In this document: positions 18,358 through 26,388 of the stretch, piece after piece | Layout of the letters: the number at the start of each line of letters is the position of its first letter | Position numbering within the stretch: position 1 is the first letter of the stretch | Assembly (NCBI GenBank): GCA_050246735.1 | Contig: JBFWVM010000003.1 | Coordinates: 248,001 to 312,000 of the forward strand | Length of the DNA stretch: 64,000 nucleotides | Source of the DNA: Taklimakanibacter sp050246735 | GTDB lineage: Bacteria > Pseudomonadota > Alphaproteobacteria > Rhizobiales > Aestuariivirgaceae | Direction: 5' to 3' | Notes under the pieces: generated by a model | What the model was told of the DNA's origin: nothing | What the model saw: only the letters and a program-made list of their open reading frames with translations | Database searches by the model: none | Position numbers and translations under genes: made by a program

Positions 18358-18368
18358 TTGCATCGCAA
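18358..18368. promoter_or_regulatory. TTGC-N3-GCAA palindrome upstream of ccr
   Basis: TTGCATCGCAA lies 47 bases before the ccr start, in the 184-base gap between ecm and ccr. The flanking sequence ATGCACAATTCGCTTTTG is also rich in TGC/GCA. A related palindrome, ATTGCGCAAT, precedes mcd (26271-26280). This makes it a candidate site for a regulator shared by pathway genes. Confidence 0.4.
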
Positions 18369-18415
18369 AGAGCGTTAGCCTCTCCGCCGCGTCTCGAGGA
18401 ACGGAGGATCACGCC

Positions 18416-19717
18416 ATGAAGGCCCAGGCCACGACCGCGGTCGGCGAAACCGCCGCCAATGCCAACCAGCCGGTCAAGGACCTCTACGAGATCGGCGAGA
18501 TCCCGCCGCTCGGCCATGTGCCGGCGAAGATGCATGCCTGGACCATCCGCCAGGAGCGGCACGGCCCGCCCGACAGCGCCATGCAGGTCGAGGTCGTGCC
18601 GACTTGGACGATCGGCGAGGACGAAGTGCTCGTCCTGGTGATGGCGGCGGGCGTCAACTACAACGGGGTGTGGGCCGCCCTCGGCAAGCCGATCTCGCCG
18701 ATCGACGGCCACAAGAATCCCTATCACATCGCCGGCTCGGACGCGTCCGGCATCGTCTATGCCGTCGGCTCGAAGGTGAAGCGCTGGACGGTCGGCGACG
18801 AGGTCGTCATCCATTGCAACCAGGACGACGGCGACGACGAGGAATGCAATGGCGGCGATCCGATGTTCTCGCCCTCGCAGCGCATCTGGGGCTATGAGAC
18901 GCCGGACGGCTCCTTCGCGCAATTCGCCCGCGTGCAGGCGCGCCAGCTCCTGCCCAGGCCGCGGCATCTCTCCTGGGAAGAGTCGGCCTGCTATACGCTC
19001 ACTCTCGCCACCGCCTATCGCATGCTGTTCGGCCATCGGCCGCATACGCTGAAGCCCGGGCAGAACGTGCTGGTCTGGGGCGCCTCCGGGGGCCTCGGCT
19101 CGATGGCGGTGCAGCTGATCGCCACCGCCGGCGGCAACGCCATCGGCGTGATCTCGGACGACGACAAGGCCGACTTCGTCCTGTCGCTCGGCGCCAAGGG
19201 CGTCATCAACCGCAAGAGCTTCAATTGCTGGGGCGAGATGCCGAAGGTCGGCTCGAGCGAATACGCCGCCTGGCTGAAGAGCGCGCGCGACTTCGGCAAG
19301 GCGGTCTGGAATTTCACCGGCAAGGGCAACAATGTCGATCTGGTGTTCGAGCATCCGGGCGAATCCACCTTTCCCGTCTCGGTGCTGGTCGTGAAGCGCG
19401 GCGGCATGGTGGTCATCTGCGCCGGCACCACCGGCTACAATCTCACCATGGACGCGCGCTATCTGTGGATGCACCAGAAGCGCGTGCAGGGCTCGCATTT
19501 CGCCAATCTCATGCAGGCCGCCAGCGCCAACAAGCTGGTCGTGGCGCAGCGCATCGATCCCTGCATGTCAGAGGTCTATGCCTGGGCCGACATCCCCAAG
19601 GCGCATATGAAGATGTGGAAGAACGAGCACCGGCCGGGCAACATGGCGGTGCTGGTGTCGGCCCCGCGCACCGGGCTCAAGACCTTCGAGGACGCGATCG
19701 AGGCGGCGGCGTCCTAG
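18416..19717 (+). CDS. ccr: crotonyl-CoA carboxylase/reductase
   Basis: A 433-residue member of the medium-chain dehydrogenase/reductase family. It reductively carboxylates crotonyl-CoA with CO2 and NADPH to ethylmalonyl-CoA, the defining step of the ethylmalonyl-CoA pathway. Landmarks are VNYNGVWAALGKP near residue 80, YHIAGSDASGIVY, the NADPH-binding VLVWGASGGLGSMAVQL and GSHFANLMQA, which holds the conserved His region of the active site. The ATG at 18416 has GGAGG 8 bases upstream. It diverges from ecm. A strong nested palindrome follows the stop codon and may end its transcript. Confidence 0.96.
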   Translation: MKAQATTAVGETAANANQPVKDLYEIGEIPPLGHVPAKMHAWTIRQERHGPPDSAMQVEVVPTWTIGEDEVLVLVMAAGVNYNGVWAALGKPISPIDGHKNPYHIAGSDASGIVYAVGSKVKRWTVGDEVVIHCNQDDGDDEECNGGDPMFSPSQRIWGYETPDGSFAQFARVQARQLLPRPRHLSWEESACYTLTLATAYRMLFGHRPHTLKPGQNVLVWGASGGLGSMAVQLIATAGGNAIGVISDDDKADFVLSLGAKGVINRKSFNCWGEMPKVGSSEYAAWLKSARDFGKAVWNFTGKGNNVDLVFEHPGESTFPVSVLVVKRGGMVVICAGTTGYNLTMDARYLWMHQKRVQGSHFANLMQAASANKLVVAQRIDPCMSEVYAWADIPKAHMKMWKNEHRPGNMAVLVSAPRTGLKTFEDAIEAAAS

Positions 19718-19797
19718 AGCAAATCCCGCCAAAGTTGCAGACTTTGGCGATAAGGATTTGCTCCATGATATTTCGGCGAAGCGATTCCACTTCGCCG
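19717..19797. terminator. nested palindrome and second hairpin between convergent ccr and yihY-like genes
   Basis: The outer arms GAGCAAATCC (19717-19726) and GGATTTGCTC (19754-19763) enclose the inner arms CGCCAAAGT and ACTTTGGCG around a TGCAG loop, with an ATAA bulge on one side. A second stem, CGGCGAAG/CTTCGCCG, lies at 19774-19797. Elements of this AAATCC...GGATTT form recur between genes in Hyphomicrobiales. The position suggests a two-way terminator. Confidence 0.6.
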
Positions 19798-19810
19798 GGA
19801 TGCGCGCCAG

Positions 19811-20686
19811 TCACTCCTTGCTCAGATCCGCTTCGTCGGCCGGAAGCTTGCGGTATTTGCGCGCCAGCACGATGACGCGGTTGAGCTCGCCGCCGAGGAT
19901 GAGCGCCAAGGCGGAGAGATAGATCAGGAACATCGCGGCGAAGAGGCCGGACAGCCCGGCATAGGTCGAGGCGAAGGTGGCGAAATTGGCGAGGAAGTAG
20001 GAATAGACGCTGGTGAGGACGAGCCAGACCACGACGGTCAGGAAGACGCCCGGCATCAGGTAGTAGATCTTCACCCGCCGCGCCGGCAGGACCAGATGCG
20101 CGAGGAAAAGACCCGCGACCAGGATGACGATGGCGAGCGGGTAGCGGTAGCGGTCGAAGACGACGATGAGATCGTCGAAGCCGGGCGCATAGGCGTCGAT
20201 ATAGTGAATGGCGGTCGGCGCCAGCACGATCAGAACCGCCAGCGCCAGCAGCAGGATGGCGGAGCCGACGACGAACAGCGCCATGATGGCATAGAGCAGG
20301 AAGGGGTTGCGGTCCTCGGTCATTCCATAGGCGCGGTTGAGCGCCACGCGCACGCTGTCGACGCCGCCCATGGCGCTCCATACGGTGATGATGGCCGACA
20401 CGCTTAAAAGGCCGGTGCGCGGATGGGTCAGCAGCGAATTGATCTCGGGCGCGATCGGTCCGACGAACTCCTTGGGCGCCACGCTCAGGAGATAGGTCAC
20501 GATGCGCGCCGCCAGATCGGCGCTGCCGAAGAAGCCGGCGAGCGCGGTCAGGAAGATGAGGAACGGAAAGATCGAGAACAGGATGCGGAAGGCGATATTG
20601 CCGGCGAGCGGTATGGCCTCGTCGGCGAAGAGCCGCCTTACGGCTTCGAGCAGGAGCCGGGTGAGGGAGGGCCGCTGTTCCATCAT
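19811..20686 (-). CDS. YihY/BrkB family membrane protein
   Basis: A 291-residue inner-membrane protein of the YihY (formerly RNase BN) family. It has the typical early segment IPLAGNIAFRILFSIFPFLIFLTAL, the central SAMGGVDSVRVALNRAYG and the late ILGGELNRVIVLARK. The function of the family is not settled; a link to envelope or transport processes has been proposed. The ATG at 20686 is used; an in-frame TTG lies at 20692. It is a monocistronic gene whose end faces ccr. Confidence 0.85.
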   Translation of the reverse strand: MMEQRPSLTRLLLEAVRRLFADEAIPLAGNIAFRILFSIFPFLIFLTALAGFFGSADLAARIVTYLLSVAPKEFVGPIAPEINSLLTHPRTGLLSVSAIITVWSAMGGVDSVRVALNRAYGMTEDRNPFLLYAIMALFVVGSAILLLALAVLIVLAPTAIHYIDAYAPGFDDLIVVFDRYRYPLAIVILVAGLFLAHLVLPARRVKIYYLMPGVFLTVVVWLVLTSVYSYFLANFATFASTYAGLSGLFAAMFLIYLSALALILGGELNRVIVLARKYRKLPADEADLSKE

Positions 20687-20735
20687 GCCCAACGCATATC
20701 AGCGCCGGGGATTCGATGAAAGATCGGCGCGGCGG

Positions 20736-21452
20736 TCAGGCCGCCGGGACCGGCAGCTTCCTCGCCTCGGTCTCGACGCTCGCCTTGAGCGCCGGATCGA
20801 GCTTGAGGCGCGAGGCCAGCATCGCGAGATAGGCCTGCTCGGCCGGATCGTCGGGATCGATGGCGAGCACCGAGGCGGCATAGATCTCGACCGCCCGCTC
20901 GGGGCTGGTGGCGCCCCGCACCACCGCGTCGATATCGAGCGGCTTGCGCAGTTCGTCGACGACGAAGGCCTTCGCTTCGGTGTCGAGGTCGAGCTCGTCG
21001 AGCCGGGAGAAGATCCTGTTCTGCTCATCCGCGTCGATATGGCCGTCGGCCTTGGCGGCGGCGATCATGGCACGCAGGAGGACCAAGCTCAGCTCGTCGC
21101 GCTCCTCGGGGGCGGACGGCAGGAACACCGTGCCCTCGACCCTGGGCGTCACGTCCTTCAGGGGCTCGACCGGCACCGTCGCCGGGGCGCCCCTGGTCGA
21201 CTGGTAATTCTGCCAGGCGCGATAGGCTAGGCCGCCCAGCACCGCGGCGCCCCCGAGCTTCAAGGCATTGCCGGCGAGCTTCTTGCCGCCCTTCGATCCG
21301 AGAAGGATCGAGACGAGACCGCCGGCGGCGGCGCCGCCCGCCAGGCCTTTGAGCATGTCGGGCGAAAATCCCGATCCGCTTTTGGCGGGTGCGCTCTCGC
21401 CGCCGCGCGGGCCGCCGAGAAATTGATCAAGAAGCTTCTGCGGATCGAACAT
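20736..21452 (-). CDS. DUF533/TerB-like family protein (YebE-like)
   Basis: A 238-residue protein. The N-terminal part has FDPQKLLDQFLGG and a Gly/Ala-rich region (LAGGAAAGGLVSILLGSKGGKKLAGNA) that may lie in or against the membrane. The C-terminal half is a TerB-like helical domain with AMIAAAKADGHIDADEQNRIF, the acidic motif of this fold. The start at 21452 has GAAGG at a good distance. E. coli YebE, a DUF533 member, is an envelope-stress-responsive inner-membrane protein; the role here is unknown. Confidence 0.82.
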   Translation of the reverse strand: MFDPQKLLDQFLGGPRGGESAPAKSGSGFSPDMLKGLAGGAAAGGLVSILLGSKGGKKLAGNALKLGGAAVLGGLAYRAWQNYQSTRGAPATVPVEPLKDVTPRVEGTVFLPSAPEERDELSLVLLRAMIAAAKADGHIDADEQNRIFSRLDELDLDTEAKAFVVDELRKPLDIDAVVRGATSPERAVEIYAASVLAIDPDDPAEQAYLAMLASRLKLDPALKASVETEARKLPVPAA

Positions 21453-21537
21453 ATCTGCCCTTCTCAAGTCTTGCTCGCCAAACAATGACAGGGCGGGCAA
21501 AAGACTTCCCGCCCCTCAATCACCCTGCGACGTCCAC

Positions 21538-22434
21538 GTGAACGCCAATGCGGAAACAACGCCCAACTGGATCGCCGCGGCATCCGCGTCGTTCGTCGTG
21601 ATATGGGCAACCGGTTTCATCGTTGCAAGGCTGTCGGCGCCCCATGTCGAGCCTTTGACCTTCCTCGCAGTCAGGTTCGGCATTGCCGGCCTCGTCCTCG
21701 CCGCCCTGGCGATCGTCTTCAAGGCGCATTGGCCCGGCCGCCGGGCGACGCTCGACGCCATGGCCGCGGGCGCAATGCTGCATGGCGGCTATCTCGGCAC
21801 GTGCTACTGGGCGGTCGCCAACGGCCTGCCTGCGGGTATAGCGGCGCTCATCGCAGGGCTGCAGCCCATCCTCACCGCGGTCCTCGCCGGCAAGCTGCTC
21901 GGCGAGCGGGTCACACCGCGCCATTGGCTGGGGCTCGCCGTGGCGCTCGCCGGCGTGACCCTGGTCCTCGCCCCCAAGCTCGACCTCTCGACCACGCGCG
22001 GGATCACGCCCGTCACCGTCCTCGCGATGACCTTCGGCGCGCTGTCGATCACGCTCGGCAGCATCTATCAGAAGCGCCATGTGGCGCAGGCCAACCTGCT
22101 CACGGCCACGGCCTGGCAATATGCCGGCGGCTTCATCATCGTCTTCCTCGGGGCGCTCCTCAGCGAGCATTTCCACTTCGATGGCGCGCGCGACGCCTGG
22201 ATCGCGCTCGGCTGGTCGGTCGTCGTGCTGTCGATCGGCGCCATCCTGCTGCTGATGGCGCTCATCCGGCATGGCGACGTCGCCAAGGTGTCGGCGCTCA
22301 TCTTCCTGGTGCCGGGGGTCGCCGCCCTCATGGCGTGGCTCCTGTTCGACGAGACATTGACGCCGGTCCAGATCGCGGGAATGCTGGTCTGCGCCATGGG
22401 CGTGCTCGTCGTCACCAGGACCAGGATCTCATGA
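21538..22434 (+). CDS. EamA/DMT family transporter
   Basis: A 298-residue drug/metabolite transporter with two EamA repeats and about ten membrane segments. The first repeat contains WATGFIVARLSAPHVEPLTFLAVRF, and the second ends with LTPVQIAGMLVCAMGVLVV. The family exports amino acids and small metabolites. The GTG start at 21538 is the only one that keeps the first helix, but its ribosome site is weak. The ACT-domain gene follows closely, so the two are probably cotranscribed. Confidence 0.87.
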   Translation: MNANAETTPNWIAAASASFVVIWATGFIVARLSAPHVEPLTFLAVRFGIAGLVLAALAIVFKAHWPGRRATLDAMAAGAMLHGGYLGTCYWAVANGLPAGIAALIAGLQPILTAVLAGKLLGERVTPRHWLGLAVALAGVTLVLAPKLDLSTTRGITPVTVLAMTFGALSITLGSIYQKRHVAQANLLTATAWQYAGGFIIVFLGALLSEHFHFDGARDAWIALGWSVVVLSIGAILLLMALIRHGDVAKVSALIFLVPGVAALMAWLLFDETLTPVQIAGMLVCAMGVLVVTRTRIS

Positions 22435-22462
22435 AGGCGGTGCCGTGATCGGAGAACGGCGG

Positions 22463-22876
22463 ATGACGGAGCCCATACGCGACACGCAGGCCATGCTGGC
22501 GGGCATGCGGCCGACGCTCTGCGACGGCGAATATGTCTTCTGCACCACGCCCGATTCCGCCCTTGCCGCATGCGCAGCGCCGAAGGCTCTCGGACTCTTC
22601 AAGGAAGAGGAAGGCACCACCCTCATCCTGGCGCGGGACGATGCGAAGACGCTGGGCTTCGACGATGCGCTGCCGATGCGCCGCATCGTTCTAAGCGTCC
22701 ATTCCGCCCTCGATGGCGTCGGGCTGACCGCCGCCGTCGCCGCCGCTCTCGCCCGGGCGGACATTCCCTGCAACGCGGTCGCCGCCTATCATCACGACCA
22801 TGTCTTCGTGCCGGCGGCGCTGGCGGAACGCGCGCTGGCCGTGCTGGCCGAGGTCGCGGCTGAAGCCGGCGCGTGA
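22463..22876 (+). CDS. double ACT-domain protein (ACT_3, COG3602 type)
   Basis: A 137-residue protein of the uncharacterised double-ACT family. Landmarks are LAGMRPTLCDGEYVFCT, the FKEEEGTTLIL segment and a C-terminal ACT fold with IVLSVHSALDGVGLTAAVAAALARADIPCNAVAAYHHDHVFVP. ACT folds usually sense amino acids. The ATG at 22463 has GGAG 8 bases upstream; a GTG at 22445 is an alternative. Being next to an EamA exporter gene, it may sense the exported amino acid, which is inference. Confidence 0.85.
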   Translation: MTEPIRDTQAMLAGMRPTLCDGEYVFCTTPDSALAACAAPKALGLFKEEEGTTLILARDDAKTLGFDDALPMRRIVLSVHSALDGVGLTAAVAAALARADIPCNAVAAYHHDHVFVPAALAERALAVLAEVAAEAGA

Positions 22877-22897
22877 TCCGGAGCGATTGCCGGCGAG

Positions 22898-23245
22898 CTA
22901 TTCTGCAAATCTCTCGCCGCGCTTCAGGCGCTCGAGCGTCGCGCGTGCCCGTTCGTAGTGCTCGGGGCGCAGATGGCCGCGGATCATGCCGATCGCCGTC
23001 AACAGGACGGCCATGTCGTCGGTGAAGCCGAGACCCAGAAGGAAATCGGGGACGGCGTCGAGGGGCAGTACGAAATAGGCGAGAGCGCCCAGGAGCACGC
23101 CCTTCACCTTCAAGGGGGTGGCGCGATCGAAGGCGCAGTAATAGGCGGCGAGGGCATCCTCGGCGAAGGGAATGGCCGCGAAGACCCGGGCGAGCTTGGG
23201 CCAGAAGCCTGTGCGCACCGTCTGTTCGTTGCTGGTCAGGACCAT
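22898..23245 (-). CDS. DUF1232 (YkvA-like) small membrane protein
   Basis: A 115-residue protein with the DUF1232 signature YFVLPLDAVPDFLLGLGFTDDMAVLL. This is a hydrophobic hairpin with the conserved Pro-Asp and Asp-Asp pairs, likely embedded in the inner membrane. The ATG at 23245 is chosen because the upstream frame runs into repetitive DNA. The function of the family is unknown. It is set apart from its neighbours by a repeat region. Confidence 0.82.
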   Translation of the reverse strand: MVLTSNEQTVRTGFWPKLARVFAAIPFAEDALAAYYCAFDRATPLKVKGVLLGALAYFVLPLDAVPDFLLGLGFTDDMAVLLTAIGMIRGHLRPEHYERARATLERLKRGERFAE

Positions 23246-23328
23246 AAGAAGATCGCTCCCCTCATTGACGGAATCGGCGAAAAATATGGTGGTCGCTTCC
23301 GCTCTTTTCAAGATTTTTTGCAGGTTCT

Positions 23329-23484
23329 CACCTTCTCCCGCTTGCGGGAGAAGGTGGCGCGAAGCGCCGTATGTGGGTGTCGGTCCCGCTTGCACTGTCG
23401 CGCAGGTGAAACGACGCCATGCGCGTTCGGAGCCACACCCTCATCCGGCCTGTCGGCCACCTTCTCCCGCAGGGCGGGAGAAGG
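23329..23484. repeat. pair of dispersed palindromic repeats (CACCTTCTCCCGC family)
   Basis: The first is CACCTTCTCCCGC-tt-GCGGGAGAAGGTG (23329-23356), followed by GGCGC-gaa-GCGCC (23356-23368). The second, CCTTCTCCCGC/GCGGGAGAAGG, lies at 23460-23484 and is preceded by accctcatccggcctgtcgg. The stretch between them resembles 30407-30468. No gene lies in 23246-23515. Confidence 0.75.
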
Positions 23485-23515
23485 GGAGAACCTGGCGGCA
23501 TCGGTGCGGATTCTC

Positions 23516-23704
23516 CTACCGCCCGGCGAACCAGATCGCCGCCATGATGATGATGATGGCGGCGAACTGCAGGAGCACGCGCCAGCGCATGAACTGCTGC
23601 GAGACGTTGCCGGGGCCGCCGCGCATCATGTTCCACAGGCCGAGGCACAGGACCAGGAAGACGGCACCTATGGCGACGGGAACGAGGTAGTCGAAGATGT
23701 TCAT
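23516..23704 (-). CDS. HIG1-domain-like twin-transmembrane protein
   Basis: A 62-residue protein with two membrane helices (residues 8-25 and 43-60) joined by the polar loop MRGGPGNVSQQFMRWRVLLQ. The small size and the QxFMRWRVxxQ segment fit the HIG1 domain. In mitochondria HIG1 proteins bind respiratory supercomplexes and cytochrome oxidase; alphaproteobacterial copies are poorly studied. Its ATG overlaps the stop of the SDR gene by 4 bases, so it is third in the mcd-SDR-HIG1 operon. Confidence 0.75.
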   Translation of the reverse strand: MNIFDYLVPVAIGAVFLVLCLGLWNMMRGGPGNVSQQFMRWRVLLQFAAIIIIMAAIWFAGR

Positions 23705-24537
23705 TGATCGGATGCCTTATGCAGAAGCCGGTCGAGCGCCGGAGGCGGCAGGAGCCGCCGCGCCCAGGCCATGACATAGGTCGGCACTGTCACATAATAG
23801 CGCCGCCGCGGCTTGCGGCTTTCCAGCGCATGCAGGAGCTTGCGCGCCACCGCCTCCGGCGGCAGCTTGAAGCGCCTGGTCCCGCCGCCGGCGAGCCTCC
23901 CGCGCTGGCGGGCATAGGCGTCGCGATAATGCGAAGCCTCCTCGTCGACATTGCGCTCGAAGGCCGCGAGCGCATGCTCGACGAAGCGCGTGGCGATGGG
24001 GCCCGGCTCGATCAGCGAGACATGGATGTTCGAGCCGGCGAGCTCCAGGCGCAGCGTGTCCGACATGGCCTCGATGGCGAATTTGGACGCGCAATAGGCG
24101 CCGCGCCATTTCATGGCGGTCAGCCCCAGGACCGAGGAATTGTTGACGATGCGCCCTTCGCCATTGGCGCGCATCAGCTTCAGGCAGTCGCGGGTGAGCT
24201 CATGCCAGCCGAAGACATTGGCCTCGAACTGGGCGGTGAGCGCCGCGCGCGAGATGTCCTCGAGCGCGCCCGGCTGGCCGTAGGCGCCGTTGTTGAAGAG
24301 CGCGAAGAGCCCGCCGCCGGTGCGGCCGGCCACCTCGGCCACGCATTCCGATATGGTCACCGGCTCGGTGTAATCGAGGCGCAGGGCCTCGAAGCCCTCG
24401 GCCTCGAGACGGACGAGGTCGGCGTCCTTGCGCACGGTGGCGAAGACGCGCCAGCCTCTCTCCTTGAGCAGTTTCGCGCAAGCGTAGCCGATGCCCGAGG
24501 AGCAGCCGGTGACCAGGATGGTCCGGGCGGCGCTCAA
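23701..24537 (-). CDS. short-chain dehydrogenase/reductase (SDR) family protein
   Basis: A 278-residue classical SDR. It has the nucleotide-binding motif TGCSSGIG, the NNGAYG segment, the catalytic Ser in NNSSVLG and the YCASK active-site Tyr/Lys motif (YCASKFAIEAM). The start is a TTG at 24537 sharing bases with the mcd stop (TTGA) and preceded by AAGGTGG. The family homology begins within a few codons, so this unusual start is well supported. The substrate is unknown; translational coupling to mcd hints at an acyl or fatty compound. Confidence 0.87.
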   Translation of the reverse strand: MSAARTILVTGCSSGIGYACAKLLKERGWRVFATVRKDADLVRLEAEGFEALRLDYTEPVTISECVAEVAGRTGGGLFALFNNGAYGQPGALEDISRAALTAQFEANVFGWHELTRDCLKLMRANGEGRIVNNSSVLGLTAMKWRGAYCASKFAIEAMSDTLRLELAGSNIHVSLIEPGPIATRFVEHALAAFERNVDEEASHYRDAYARQRGRLAGGGTRRFKLPPEAVARKLLHALESRKPRRRYYVTVPTYVMAWARRLLPPPALDRLLHKASDQ

Positions 24538-26222
24538 TTGCCACCTTCGAGCAGGCGCCGCGCGATGACCTGCGCCTGGATCTCGGCCGCGCCCTCGAAG
24601 ATGTTGAGGATGCGGGCATCGCACAGGATGCGCGAGATGTGGAATTCGAGGGCGAAGCCGTTGCCGCCATGGATCTGCAGCGCGTTGTCGGCTGCGGCCC
24701 AGGCGACGCGGGCGCCGAGCAGCTTGGCCATGCCGGCCTCGAGATCGCAGCGCCGGCCGGCATCCTTCTCGCGCGCCGAATGATAGACGAGCTGGCGCGC
24801 CGCCATGATCTCGGCCGCCATCAAGGCGAGCTTGTCGGCGATGCGCGGGAAGGAGACGATCGGCTTGCCGAACTGCATGCGCGCCATCGCATAATCGAGG
24901 CCGACATCGAGCGCGTTCTGCGCGACGCCGAGCGCCCGCGCCGCGGTCTGGATGCGGGCCGATTCGAAAGTCTGCATCAGCTGCTTGAAGCCCTGGCCTT
25001 CCTCGCCGCCGAGCAGGTTCTCCGCCCTGACCTCGAAGTCCTCGAAGCGGATCTCATATTCCTTCATGCCGCGATAGCCGAGGACTTCGATCTCGCTGCC
25101 CGACATGCCCTTGGCCGGAAAGGGATCGGCATCGTCGCCGCGCGGCTTCTCGGCGATGAACATCGAGAGTCCCCTGTAGCCGGCCTCCTGCGCGTCGGTG
25201 CGGGCGAGGAGCGTCATGATGTCGGCGCGCGCCGGATGGGTGATCCAGGTCTTGTTGCCGGTGATCCTGTAGACGTCGCCGTCCCTTACCGCGCGGGTGC
25301 GCAGGCTGCCGAGATCGGAGCCGGTATCGGGCTCGGTGAAGACCGCCGCCGGCAGGATCTCGCCCGCCGCGATCCGGGGCAGCCAATGGTCCTTCTGGGC
25401 ATCGGTGCCGCCGCTCATGATGAGCTCGCAGGCGATCTCGGCGCGGGTGCCGAGCGAGCCTACCGCGATCCAGCCGCGCGACAGCTCCTCGGAGACGACG
25501 CACATCGATTCCTTGCCGAGCTCCAGGCCGCCATAGCGCTCGGGCAGCGTCAGGGCGAAGACGCCGAGAGAGGCCAGCTCCTCGACGATCTCCATCGGCA
25601 CATAGGCGTTGTCGAGATGCCAGCGATGGGCATGGGGCTCGACCTTGTCCCCGACGAAGCGGCGCATGCTCGTGCGCATCTCGTCCAGCGTGTCGTCCAG
25701 GCCGCAATCGCCGAAGGTCGAGGCGCCCCTGGCCGCGATCATGAGCTCGACCAGGCGGGCGCGGGTGCGCGCGCTGTTGCCTTGCGCCATGAGGGCCTGG
25801 ACCCCCGGCCGGTCGAGGACGGCCAGATCGGCGCGGGTGACGCCGAGCTCCGGGAGACGCGCAAATTCCGCCTGGTTCATCGGAATGCCGCCCGCCGCCT
25901 GGGCCAGATATTCGCCCGCCGCGATCTGCACCAGGAGCTGCTCGATCTCGCCAAATTTCTGCCGCTGCGTAAGTCGTTCCGCATAGGCCGAGAGCTCCCT
26001 GAGCACCGCGGCATAGGTGGCGAGCCAGGCGAGGCCATGGACCGCATGCTGCTCGCGCTCGATGAGACGGGCGGAAAGCTTGCCCTCGGCCGTCACCCTG
26101 GCCGCGATCCGCGCCCTGGCCTGGCCGTAAAGGCTCTCGACGGCGTCCCGGGCGTCGCCCAGAAGGTGGGTCAGATCCGCGAGGATCGGGCAATCCCCGG
26201 CCATTTCGGCGGCAGCAACCAT
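24534..26222 (-). CDS. mcd: (2S)-methylsuccinyl-CoA dehydrogenase
   Basis: A 562-residue acyl-CoA dehydrogenase with an N-terminal extension of about 140-150 residues (DAVESLYGQARARIAARV onwards) that separates methylsuccinyl-CoA dehydrogenases from ordinary family members. The core has FTEPDTGSDLGSLRTRA, KTWITHPARAD and the late QIHGGNGFALEFHISR. It oxidises methylsuccinyl-CoA to mesaconyl-CoA, the substrate of Mch, in the ethylmalonyl-CoA pathway. The ATG at 26222 has GGAG about 9 bases before it. It leads an operon with the SDR and HIG1-like genes and diverges from the IalB-like gene. Confidence 0.92.
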   Translation of the reverse strand: MVAAAEMAGDCPILADLTHLLGDARDAVESLYGQARARIAARVTAEGKLSARLIEREQHAVHGLAWLATYAAVLRELSAYAERLTQRQKFGEIEQLLVQIAAGEYLAQAAGGIPMNQAEFARLPELGVTRADLAVLDRPGVQALMAQGNSARTRARLVELMIAARGASTFGDCGLDDTLDEMRTSMRRFVGDKVEPHAHRWHLDNAYVPMEIVEELASLGVFALTLPERYGGLELGKESMCVVSEELSRGWIAVGSLGTRAEIACELIMSGGTDAQKDHWLPRIAAGEILPAAVFTEPDTGSDLGSLRTRAVRDGDVYRITGNKTWITHPARADIMTLLARTDAQEAGYRGLSMFIAEKPRGDDADPFPAKGMSGSEIEVLGYRGMKEYEIRFEDFEVRAENLLGGEEGQGFKQLMQTFESARIQTAARALGVAQNALDVGLDYAMARMQFGKPIVSFPRIADKLALMAAEIMAARQLVYHSAREKDAGRRCDLEAGMAKLLGARVAWAAADNALQIHGGNGFALEFHISRILCDARILNIFEGAAEIQAQVIARRLLEGGN

Positions 26223-26270
26223 TCAGCAAGCTCCAGGCGTTATGAATTATGCGTTACATGAGCGCAAATC

Positions 26271-26280
26271 ATTGCGCAAT
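26271..26280. promoter_or_regulatory. ATTGCGCAAT palindrome upstream of mcd
   Basis: A perfect 10-bp palindrome 49 bases before the mcd start, followed towards mcd by a second GCGCAAATC. It shares the TTGC/GCAA arms with the site before ccr, without the 3-base spacer. A shared regulator is a guess. Confidence 0.35.
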
Positions 26281-26388
26281 CTGGCCAATCGGCCCGGAAA
26301 GCCGCCCAATTCCGGTCAGATTGTTCAAGCAGTTAGGGGCGCGCAACGAAGCGGGTCCCCGGTCTTTCGGGCACTGTGGGGCGGTGGA

